The notes under the pieces are model-generated. The model was not told the DNA's origin, made no database searches, and saw only the letters and a program-made list of their open reading frames with translations. Positions 9,079 through 16,411 of a DNA stretch of 50,787 nucleotides are shown one piece after another; positions within the stretch are counted from its first letter, which is position 1; each line of letters opens with the position of its first letter. Position numbers and translations under genes: made by a program. The DNA is from Moraxellaceae bacterium. GTDB lineage: Bacteria; Pseudomonadota; Gammaproteobacteria; Pseudomonadales; Moraxellaceae. The stretch is from the NCBI GenBank assembly GCA_020697295.1, contig JAJFBF010000013.1, forward strand, positions 1-50,787. The letters run 5' to 3'.

Positions 9079-11945
9079 GTCGCACGCAACAGGCTGCGCA
9101 GCGACTGCGCATGGCGGACGGCAAGATCAAACAGGCTCTCGCAGTCGAGGATGATGACGACACGACCATCGCCCAGGATGGAGGCGCCGCCCACGCCCGG
9201 CAGACGCACCAGGTCGGGATGGATATCGCGCAGAAAGACTTCGGGGCGCCCCACCACGCGCTCAACGACCACGCCAATACGGTAGACCCCGTCGGTCATG
9301 ACCACGACCTCGACGCTGTCTTCCGAAGCCGGCGCGAACTCGCCATGGCCGAGCAGGACCGCGAGGTGATAAAGCGGCAGCGTGACGCCGCGCAGCAGGC
9401 AGCATGCCTGCCCCTGAACCGTCTGCAGCGAAGCCACGGGCAGGCGGAAGATTTCAGTAACGCTGCGTTCAGGAATGCCGAGCTGGCGGCTGCCGGCCTC
9501 GACGAGGATGACGTTCTGGATGGCGGCGCTGAGCGGCATGCGCAAGGTAAAGGTGGTGCCCTGCCCCGGCTCGCTGCGGACCTCGACCTGGCCGCCAAGC
9601 TGCATGACGCGGGTCTTGACCGCATCCATGCCCACGCCACGGCCGGAGACCTCGGTGACCTGCTCGGCCGTGGAGAATCCGGGCAGGAAAATCAGCTGCC
9701 CGAGCTCGCGCGCACCCAGGGTCTCGGCCTCCGCCGCCGGCACCAGTCCATTGCTCACGGCGCGCGCGCGAATACGGGCATAGTCGAGGCCACGACCGTC
9801 ATCGACGACATCAATGACCAGGGTATTGCCCTGCTGGCGGGCGGCAATGCGCAGCAGCGCCTCGGCCGGCTTGCCGGCAGCGGCGCGTTGCGCCGGCGTC
9901 TCGATGCCATGATCGAGGGCATTGCGCACCAGGTGCAGCATCGGTTCGGTCAGCACATCCACCATGCCCTTGTCGATGCGCACCTCCTCGCCACTGATAT
10001 CGAGCCGCACCAGGCGGTTGAGGCTCTGGCCGAGATCACGCACCACGCGCGGCAGACGATTGAACACCAGCGCAATGGGCACCACGCGCAGCGCGAGCGC
10101 TTCTTCCTGCAGCCGCGACAGCGATCCCTGCAAGCGCAAGTCGGTCTGCACCAGTTGCTCATGCTGGCCCGCGAGCGCCGCCAGCAGATCGCGCAACTCC
10201 TGAAGCTCGGCGCCGGACAGGGACCGGCCTTCGCCGCGATCGCGCAGCAGCAAGGCGGCGCGTCCCTGGCGCACGATGAGATCATCCTGGTGCAGGGCAT
10301 GTGACAACATGTTGCGCAGCATGACCATTTCGCCGACGCGATTGACAAAGTGGTCCACTGCCGCGCTATCCACACGCAGCGTCGCCATGGCGGCGGGACT
10401 GGTGGCACCGTTGCCACCAGCTCCCTCCCGGGGACGCTCGCCTGCCGGCGCCGCCGGCTTCATCTCCTGCCCCCGAGGCAGGCAATGGTGCAGCGTCATA
10501 TGGGCCGGTTGCGGCTCCAGCACGGCAAGCGCAGCGCGGATCGCATCGATGGACAACGGCAGGGCGACCAGAAAGCGCAGGGACACCGTCGTTGCATTGC
10601 CGGGCGCATACACCGAGTGACTGCTGATCAGGGTACCGTTCGCGCCCAGCCAGTCGATCAGCGCGCGCCCGGCGTCGGAAGCGGACTCCATGTCCGCCTC
10701 GAGCTCGACCAGGGTGTCCTGGCGTGCGTTGGCCGCTTCAAGGCGATCGAGCGCGGGCGCATCCAGCGTCGCCAGCGTCGTTGCCGGAATATCCAGGCGT
10801 TCGCGCCAGCCGGCGGCGCGGGCGGCGAGATCCTCGCCCTGCTGCAGGCGCAACGCGGCCTGCTCCAGCTTTTCCTCAAGTTGTCGGCACATGACCTGGT
10901 AGGGCGCATCTTCCTCGAGGCCGTCCAGCAGCTCCCCCGGCAGCGCCGCCGCCAACTGCAGCAGCTCACCGATGCCACTGCCGCCGGGCAGGCTGCCGCG
11001 CGCCATCTCGCGCAGCAGCAGCAGGGCCTGGCGCAGCAGCCGGATACTGTGCGTCAGGCGCATCAGCATCACTTGCTCCAGCAGCTGTTCGACCGCCGCC
11101 AGGGCATCCCCGGCATTGCCCTGCGGCAGGCCGGCAAAGCGCAGGGGCACCTCCCGTACCGCCTCGCGCAGCCCGGGCTCGAGCGCGCGGCGCAATCCCA
11201 CGGCGGCATCCTGCGTACCCGCGTCGACGCCCTCGCTCTCTTCGAGCCACGCCAGGCGATCCAGCAACTCGGCGAGCAAGGCCAGGCGCAGAGCCATTGG
11301 CGCATTCGCCAGCTTCTGTATCAGCAAAATCACGGCAGGGGCCGCGTGCGCAGCGGCTTCGAACTCCGCCAGCTTCTCCGGCACCGTTTCGATCAGCGGC
11401 AGGTCGATCAGCGCCGCCTCGCAGAGCATGGGCAGGCAGCCGCGGCCGGCAGTCGCCAGCGCGGCGTAGTCAGCCGGCCCCTGCGGAGGCGACGCGACAG
11501 TGGCGTCACTGTCAGCGCCAGCCCTGGTGACCGCTGTTGCCACCACGGGGGCAGACTTTGCCGGGGATGGCACCACGAGGGCGCGTAGCCGTTCGAGCAG
11601 GGCGGCATCCGGCGGTGGATCGCGGTGATCCACCTGGACTGCGGCAAGCTGCCGCTTGAGGCAGTCGACGGCGGCCAGCAGCGTGTCGACCAGTGCGCTG
11701 TCGAGCGCGCGCTCGCCCTTGCGCACCGGATCCAGCAGGTCTTCGCAGGCATGGGCAATCGCTTCCATGCTGGCGAAGCCCATCATGGCGCAACCGCCCT
11801 TCAGGGTGTGGAAACTGCGAAACAGCGCATTCAGGTCACGCGCACCTACCGCGCCATCGCCCACCAGGCCGAGCTCAAGTGCCTCAAGCTGCTCATTGCT
11901 CTCCGCCAGGAAGGCGGGCCACAGCTGTTCGATCAGGTCGCTCAT
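9075..11945 (-). CDS. cheA: Chemotaxis sensor histidine kinase CheA, enlarged
   Basis: 956 residues, against about 650 for the Escherichia coli protein. P1 (Hpt) is at the N-terminus with phospho-acceptor H46 in LFRSFHTLKGG. A long Ala/Leu-rich helical region spans roughly residues 130-430. A P2-like alpha/beta segment at about 430-500 (TLVELEADMESASDAGRAL) precedes the dimerisation domain P3, which starts near M520. The ATPase P4 carries the N-box (HLVRNALDHGIE, about residue 675) and the G1 motif VVDDGRGLDY. The C-terminal P5 is CheW-like. It overlaps the receiver gene upstream and cheW downstream by 4 bp. The large P1-P3 insert is the odd feature; it contains no further Hpt that I can recognise. 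Confidence 0.93.
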   Translation of the reverse strand: MSDLIEQLWPAFLAESNEQLEALELGLVGDGAVGARDLNALFRSFHTLKGGCAMMGFASMEAIAHACEDLLDPVRKGERALDSALVDTLLAAVDCLKRQLAAVQVDHRDPPPDAALLERLRALVVPSPAKSAPVVATAVTRAGADSDATVASPPQGPADYAALATAGRGCLPMLCEAALIDLPLIETVPEKLAEFEAAAHAAPAVILLIQKLANAPMALRLALLAELLDRLAWLEESEGVDAGTQDAAVGLRRALEPGLREAVREVPLRFAGLPQGNAGDALAAVEQLLEQVMLMRLTHSIRLLRQALLLLREMARGSLPGGSGIGELLQLAAALPGELLDGLEEDAPYQVMCRQLEEKLEQAALRLQQGEDLAARAAGWRERLDIPATTLATLDAPALDRLEAANARQDTLVELEADMESASDAGRALIDWLGANGTLISSHSVYAPGNATTVSLRFLVALPLSIDAIRAALAVLEPQPAHMTLHHCLPRGQEMKPAAPAGERPREGAGGNGATSPAAMATLRVDSAAVDHFVNRVGEMVMLRNMLSHALHQDDLIVRQGRAALLLRDRGEGRSLSGAELQELRDLLAALAGQHEQLVQTDLRLQGSLSRLQEEALALRVVPIALVFNRLPRVVRDLGQSLNRLVRLDISGEEVRIDKGMVDVLTEPMLHLVRNALDHGIETPAQRAAAGKPAEALLRIAARQQGNTLVIDVVDDGRGLDYARIRARAVSNGLVPAAEAETLGARELGQLIFLPGFSTAEQVTEVSGRGVGMDAVKTRVMQLGGQVEVRSEPGQGTTFTLRMPLSAAIQNVILVEAGSRQLGIPERSVTEIFRLPVASLQTVQGQACCLLRGVTLPLYHLAVLLGHGEFAPASEDSVEVVVMTDGVYRIGVVVERVVGRPEVFLRDIHPDLVRLPGVGGASILGDGRVVIILDCESLFDLAVRHAQSLRSLLRAT

Positions 11946-12421
11946 GCGGGTTCTCGCAAATCAGCGGTTAGCGGACGACAGCCGCGGATGGCGGCCAGCA
12001 GGGCTTCGCCGCGCACGGCCGCAAGGTCCAGGCTCAGCACACCGGAAGGCTTGGGAAGGATGTCGCTGGCGCCCAAATTCAGCGCCTCGCGACTGGCGGA
12101 ATGACCGAGACGAGCCAGGGAAGAAACGACAATGACGCGTGCGGACACGCCCAGGCGCGCGGCACGCAGGAAGCCGAGCCCGTCCATGCGCGGCATCTCG
12201 ATATCGAGCAGGATGACATCCGGCCGTAGCGTCCGCGCCTGCTCCAGGGCCTCAAGTCCGTCGGCCGCCTCGCCCACCAGCTCAAGTCCGTCGGCCTGCT
12301 TGACCAGCCCGGTAATCACCCGCCGCATCAGCGAGGAGTCGTCGACCACCAGCACGCGCAGTGGCGCCACCGCCGTCTGGTGCAAGGGAGCGCTGCGACC
12401 GCGCACAGGAGTGCCGCCCAT
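11942..12421 (-). CDS. Stand-alone receiver of the CheB type (no methylesterase domain)
   Basis: 159 residues. After a lead of about 20 residues comes a full receiver: LRVLVVDDSSLMRRVI, Asp in VILLDIEMPRMDGLGF, and SDILPKPSGVLSLDL followed by GEALLAAI. The PKPSG-LSLDL and following helix match the end of the CheB receiver and start of the CheB linker rather than CheY. The protein then stops, with no esterase domain. A complete CheB is encoded at 3739-4833. It may be a dedicated phosphate sink or a competitor of CheB for CheA. It begins one base after the triple-CheW gene stop and overlaps cheA by 4 bp. Confidence 0.85.
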   Translation of the reverse strand: MGGTPVRGRSAPLHQTAVAPLRVLVVDDSSLMRRVITGLVKQADGLELVGEAADGLEALEQARTLRPDVILLDIEMPRMDGLGFLRAARLGVSARVIVVSSLARLGHSASREALNLGASDILPKPSGVLSLDLAAVRGEALLAAIRGCRPLTADLREPA

Positions 12422-12422
12422 G

Positions 12423-13790
12423 TCAGGCCACCCGCCGCGTGAGCGGGGCCAGGGTCAGCAGCGACATGAGACGCTCCTGCACATTGGCGATCGCGCTGAC
12501 AAAGCTGTCCGGGTCCATGGGCACCGGCTCAAGGGCGCTCTCCGGAACCGACACGATGTCATGGGCCTCGCGCACGGCGATGGCCCACTCGTTGAGTCCG
12601 TCACCGACGATGACCCAGGCGCCCTCGTTGCCGGCACCGGCGCGCAGGCAGGCGCCGAGATCGACGACCGGCACTACGCGCCCCTCGATATTCACCGCGC
12701 CTGTCACAAGGCTTCCCGCCTCGGCCTGCACGGGCTCGGGCACCCGGTACTCGACAATGCGCCGCACCTGCTCCAGCGCGATGCCGAAGATCTCGCCGCC
12801 CAGCCCCACCTGCAGCACCGTAAGCTGCCTTTCGGCCTGACGCTCCGTTTCGCGCTGGCGGCGCGGCGCCAGCGGCTGGTACAGGCGATGGCGCTCAGCG
12901 CTGATGACGCGCTCCGGCGTCAGCAAGGCGCAGAGCTGGTCGCCATCGGCCAGCACGCCCTCGACCTCGCTGCCGCTGTCTTCGATGCGCCGCAGGCAGT
13001 CGGCATCGATCTGCTGCAAACCCTCGAGGGCTGCCACGCGCAAGCCGTAATGCACGCCCTCGCGCGCCACCACGATCACGCTCCCCCGGTCGGCCTCCGG
13101 TCCCGCGGCAGATGTCAGCAGGACCGCAAGCGAGAGCACCAGCACCACCTCATCACGCACCATGGCCAGGCCCTCGACCGCCGCTGGCGCGCCCGGCACC
13201 GGGGTGGCCCGGGGCAGGTCGAGAATTTCCACGACATCGCTCAAGGCAAATGCGTACCGCTCGCCGGCCACCACGACAACCACGCAATCCAGCAAGCGGG
13301 TGTCGTCATTGTCATTTTCCACCTGCAGGCGACCCAGCAGGCCGCGCTCGCCCGCGGGCAGCTCGCGGCTGCCGATCAGGCTGCCAATGCGCTCGATATC
13401 GAGCACGAGCACGGTGCCACCCTCCCACTCAAAGCGGCAGCTCACCGGCAGGGTCTCGGCCTCGTCGGCAATCGGTTGCAATTCACCGGCGCCGATATCG
13501 GCCTTGGCGAGAATCCGGGCGACACGCAGCGCGCAGGGTGAACGTGCGGTTTCCACCAGCACGAGCTCGGTGCCCTCGCCCGCGGCGGAGGCGCCCAGCA
13601 GGCGCTCAAGATCGAGCTGGGGCACGATGCGCTCGTTGATATTGACCAGGCCTTCGACAAACGCCGGGACGAAGGGCAGCGGTGTCAGCGGGCGCGCCGC
13701 CACTGCCGTCTTGACACACCCGGCAGGCAGGCCGAAGTGCTGGCCCGAGGCCGCCACAATAAGGAACTCCCCACCCTGCACACTATCCAT
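12423..13790 (-). CDS. Triple CheW-domain protein
   Basis: 455 residues from ATG at 13790, which has GAGGAA seven bases upstream; longer in-frame starts lack such a site. Three CheW-like domains are arranged in tandem. Domain 1 (about 10-150) has GLVNINERIVPQLDLERLLG. Domain 2 (about 165-300) has RYAFALSDVVEILDLPRATP and VEGLAMVRDEVVLVLSLAVLL. Domain 3 (about 325-450) has FGIALEQVRRIVEYRVPEPV and GAVNIEGRVVPVVDLGACL. No kinase or receiver domain is fused. Single-domain CheW couples receptors to CheA; a three-domain chain could cross-link several positions of a receptor-kinase array. Domain 2 is the most degenerate. Confidence 0.88.
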   Translation of the reverse strand: MDSVQGGEFLIVAASGQHFGLPAGCVKTAVAARPLTPLPFVPAFVEGLVNINERIVPQLDLERLLGASAAGEGTELVLVETARSPCALRVARILAKADIGAGELQPIADEAETLPVSCRFEWEGGTVLVLDIERIGSLIGSRELPAGERGLLGRLQVENDNDDTRLLDCVVVVVAGERYAFALSDVVEILDLPRATPVPGAPAAVEGLAMVRDEVVLVLSLAVLLTSAAGPEADRGSVIVVAREGVHYGLRVAALEGLQQIDADCLRRIEDSGSEVEGVLADGDQLCALLTPERVISAERHRLYQPLAPRRQRETERQAERQLTVLQVGLGGEIFGIALEQVRRIVEYRVPEPVQAEAGSLVTGAVNIEGRVVPVVDLGACLRAGAGNEGAWVIVGDGLNEWAIAVREAHDIVSVPESALEPVPMDPDSFVSAIANVQERLMSLLTLAPLTRRVA

Positions 13791-13822
13791 CGCTATTTCC
13801 TCAATTGGCGTGGCCGGGCCAC

Positions 13823-14623
13823 TCAAGCCCTGGCAGGGGCCGCGGCGGCCTGTTTCTTCAGCGAGGTGAGTCGCAGGATGGTGCGCAGGTCGGCATCGTT
13901 GGCCGGCTTGGGCAGGTAGTTGTCGCAACCGGCGCTGCGGCCGCGATTGAAGTCCACCGGCGCCGCCCGGCCGGTCAGCATGGCGACGCGGATCGGCGCG
14001 ATCTGCTTCATCTGCAGGCAGGTCTCGTAGCCATCCATGCCCGGCATCACGACATCCAGAAAGGCCAGGTCGTAGGCATGCAAACGCACGATTTCCAGCG
14101 CCTTCTCGCCGCAGTCGGCCATATCGATATGAAGCGGGATGCCGGCGGCGGTGGCGATCTGCTCCAGCTTCAGCTTCATGAACTGGCGCGCAGGGAGGCT
14201 GTCGTCCACCACCAGCACACGCATGGCCTTGTCGTCGCTGAGCTGCTTGACGTCACGCACACTGGTGGAGGTGATGGCATCGAGGATGGCGACAAAATTG
14301 CGGAAATTGAGCGGCTTGCGGATCACCCGGTAGTCACCGAAATCCGTTTCCTCGGAGGAGGCCATGATGGCCAGGATCTCGGGCCGCGCCTGCCGCACCG
14401 CCTCGAAGGCGGCGAAGGCGGCGGCATCGTCGGCATTCACGAAGAGCAGGTCGACCTGGTCGTGCCCGGTGGGCGGCCCGAAGACATAGCGATGCCCGAG
14501 CTCGGGATTGCTGCGGAACAGGCTCTCGACCACCAGAGTCTCGCGCTCATCAAGGCCGATGTGATGAATCCGGCAGCGTTCCTTGGTGGTCTGGTGTTGT
14601 GGAAGTGACGTCTGCGCCGTCAT
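13823..14623 (-). CDS. Response regulator with N-terminal pseudo-receiver
   Basis: 266 residues from ATG at 14623 (AAAGG nine bases upstream); this is the first gene of the chemosensory cluster. The C-terminal half is a normal receiver: MRVLVVDDSLPARQF, phospho-acceptor Asp in LAFLDVVMPGMDGYE, Thr in MLTGRA, and Lys in NYLPKPANDADL. The N-terminal half has a receiver-like ending (FGDYRVIRKPLNFRNFVAIL), but its strand-3 region (VDLLFVNADDAAAF) does not show a clear phospho-acceptor. There is no DNA-binding or enzymatic output. It lies 32 bp upstream of the triple-CheW gene. It may be an output or scaffold protein for the pathway. Confidence 0.82.
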   Translation of the reverse strand: MTAQTSLPQHQTTKERCRIHHIGLDERETLVVESLFRSNPELGHRYVFGPPTGHDQVDLLFVNADDAAAFAAFEAVRQARPEILAIMASSEETDFGDYRVIRKPLNFRNFVAILDAITSTSVRDVKQLSDDKAMRVLVVDDSLPARQFMKLKLEQIATAAGIPLHIDMADCGEKALEIVRLHAYDLAFLDVVMPGMDGYETCLQMKQIAPIRVAMLTGRAAPVDFNRGRSAGCDNYLPKPANDADLRTILRLTSLKKQAAAAPARA

Positions 14624-15301
14624 GGCATGCATCCTTTCAGTTTTCATTTTCCGCCAGCCCCTCAGTGCCTTTCCGCCGGCTCCCGCTGCTGAACGGAAAC
14701 CTTGGGCCATGAAACGCAGGCAACAGAAGTCCTGCACCAGCCAGTGGCTGATGTGCGGAAAATGAACTGTTGGTTGAGTTATTCGCTCCGGGTGAGGCAA
14801 GGCTGGCTGAGCCCGCCCTCTCCCCGATTACCTGCTCAGAGTCGCCAAGAGAAATTTCCGGCCATAAACATTTTCTCTCCCGCCATCAATTGACAGTCAC
14901 AAAAATACTCACTGAGAGGTAGAGGAGTATACGGAAGGTTAACCCTTGGGAAAGTACGGCATTAGGCAAAACAGCCCCATTCATCCTCGTTCACTGGCCG
15001 CTTGTCCGCGACATCCTCCCGTTTGATCTGGGTCAGTGCTTACCCTGAACTTCGACGAAGATTTTGAGCTCGTGTACGTCCTTGCGGCCCGGTGAAGAAG
15101 CCGGATTCCAGAGTGTGACGGCGTTCACATCCCTGAAGGAAATGCCTCAAGCGGGTCATGCCGGAGCTGCGATCCGCGCTCCCACCCCTTCTCTCCCGCG
15201 CATACCCTGCGACATAAGGCCACCGCTGCACCACAATGCCGGCATGACGAGAGGCCATCCTGATGTCGAGTCCGGCCTGCCGTCCCCGAGGAGACTGACG
15301 C
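14624..15301. other. 678-bp divergent intergenic region (che cluster / propeller gene)
   Basis: This is one of the longest gene-free stretches. The part from about 14860 to 14960 is clearly AT-richer than its surroundings and includes a TTGACA (14890-14895, plus strand) without a good partner -10 box. I expect the promoter of the minus-strand chemosensory operon in this AT-rich part, but I could not find convincing sigma-28 or sigma-54 boxes. The right part holds the CRP-type site described separately. The two-gene divergence implies at least two promoters. No convincing ORF or RNA gene was seen. Confidence 0.5.
15114..15129. promoter_or_regulatory. CRP/Clp-type binding site, perfect half-sites
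   Basis: TGTGA-CGGCGT-TCACA: both half-sites match the CRP consensus TGTGA-N6-TCACA exactly. It lies 173 bp upstream of the propeller gene ATG at 15302 and about 490 bp upstream of the che operon start on the other strand. A class I site for the rightward gene with a leader of over 100 bases is the simplest reading. No clear -10 box was identified. Confidence 0.6.
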
Positions 15302-16348
15302 ATGACGCTTTCCCTTCCCCGCCTGGGCCGCCCCGTGTCCTGGCCACGTCCGCCGGCGCAGCGGCTGGCGGGCCCCTGGGCGCGCAACGAGACTCTGGCC
15401 GGCCTGCAGCGCCTCGGCGGACTGTCCGGCACCCTGGGGCCCGAGTCACTGGCCATCGGCCCGGACAACAGCCTCTACAGCGGCTTTGAGGATGGCCGCA
15501 TCGCCCGCTTCGACGGCCGCGGCAACCTGCTGCGCACGATCGCCAACACACGCGGACGCCCGCTGGGCCTGCGCTTCCATCCCGACGGCTCGCTGCTGGT
15601 GTGTGATGCCCGCCGCGGCCTGTTGCGCGTGAGCCTGGCCGGCAAGGTGGAGGTGGTGAGCGAAGCCGCCGAGGGCCTGCGCTTCGGCTTTGCGGATGAC
15701 CTGGATATCGACCGCGAGGGCCGCTACGCGTATTTCTCCGACGCCTCCAGCAAGTGGCACTTCAACGAGGACCATCTCGACCTCATCGAGCATGGCGGCC
15801 ACGGCCGCCTGTTGCGCTGCGACCTTGGCAGCGGCGAAACCACCGTGCTGATGCGCGGACTGCAGTTTGCCAATGGCGTGACCCTGGGCCCGGACGACGC
15901 CTGGCTGCTGGTGACCGAGACCGGCCAGTACCGCATCCATCGCTACTGGCTGAAGGGGCCGCGCGCCGGCCAGCACGAGGTCTGGGCGGACAACCTGCCG
16001 GGCTTTCCCGACAACATCCGCTTCAACGGCCAGGACCGCTTCTGGCTGGCCATCCCGGTGCCACGCAATCCCTTGCTGGACTGGCTGGCGCCGCATCCGC
16101 TGCTGCGCTTTGGCGTCCTGCAGTACGCGCGCCACCTGCCCATGCCGCACGCGCACGCCGGCGTCGTGCTCGGCCTCGATGCCGAGGGAAAGACCATCGC
16201 CAACCTGCAGTGCCATGGCAGGCGCGACTACCACTTCATCACGCAAGTGCTGGAGGCGGGCCCCTGGCTGTACTGCAGCTCCCTGCGCCAGAAGACGCTG
16301 GCGCGCCTGCCCCTGGCGGCGACCGGCCTCACCCCGCGCCAAGCCTGA
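15302..16348 (+). CDS. SMP-30/strictosidine-synthase-like beta-propeller protein
   Basis: 348 residues with repeating propeller-blade sequence: GPESLAIGPDNSLYSGFEDG, then RFHPDGSLLVCDARRGLLRV, FADDLDIDREGRYAYFSDAS, and FANGVTLGPDDAWLLVTETG. The closest family pattern is strictosidine synthase/APMAP (EDGRI, DARRGL, NGV, LPGFPDNI motifs), a six-bladed propeller whose bacterial members are usually lactonases or arylesterases. No cleavable signal peptide is apparent; the N-terminus is Pro/Arg-rich. GAGGAG lies eight bases before ATG. It is monocistronic, with a CRP-type site upstream. The substrate is unknown. Confidence 0.8.
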   Translation: MTLSLPRLGRPVSWPRPPAQRLAGPWARNETLAGLQRLGGLSGTLGPESLAIGPDNSLYSGFEDGRIARFDGRGNLLRTIANTRGRPLGLRFHPDGSLLVCDARRGLLRVSLAGKVEVVSEAAEGLRFGFADDLDIDREGRYAYFSDASSKWHFNEDHLDLIEHGGHGRLLRCDLGSGETTVLMRGLQFANGVTLGPDDAWLLVTETGQYRIHRYWLKGPRAGQHEVWADNLPGFPDNIRFNGQDRFWLAIPVPRNPLLDWLAPHPLLRFGVLQYARHLPMPHAHAGVVLGLDAEGKTIANLQCHGRRDYHFITQVLEAGPWLYCSSLRQKTLARLPLAATGLTPRQA

Positions 16349-16411
16349 TCCCGTGCGCGCACCTGCAGCCTGAGCGCGGGCTGCTTTGCCAGGTATCGAG
16401 GCCGGACAACC

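Noticed and set aside
14820..14870. Possible sigma-54 promoter (TTGGCGAC on the minus strand) for the che operon
   Set aside because: The required -12 GC/TTGC element at fixed spacing is missing.
14889..14930. TTGACA at 14890-14895 as a sigma-70 promoter
   Set aside because: No acceptable -10 hexamer occurs 16-18 bases downstream, and the strand does not lead directly to a nearby gene start.
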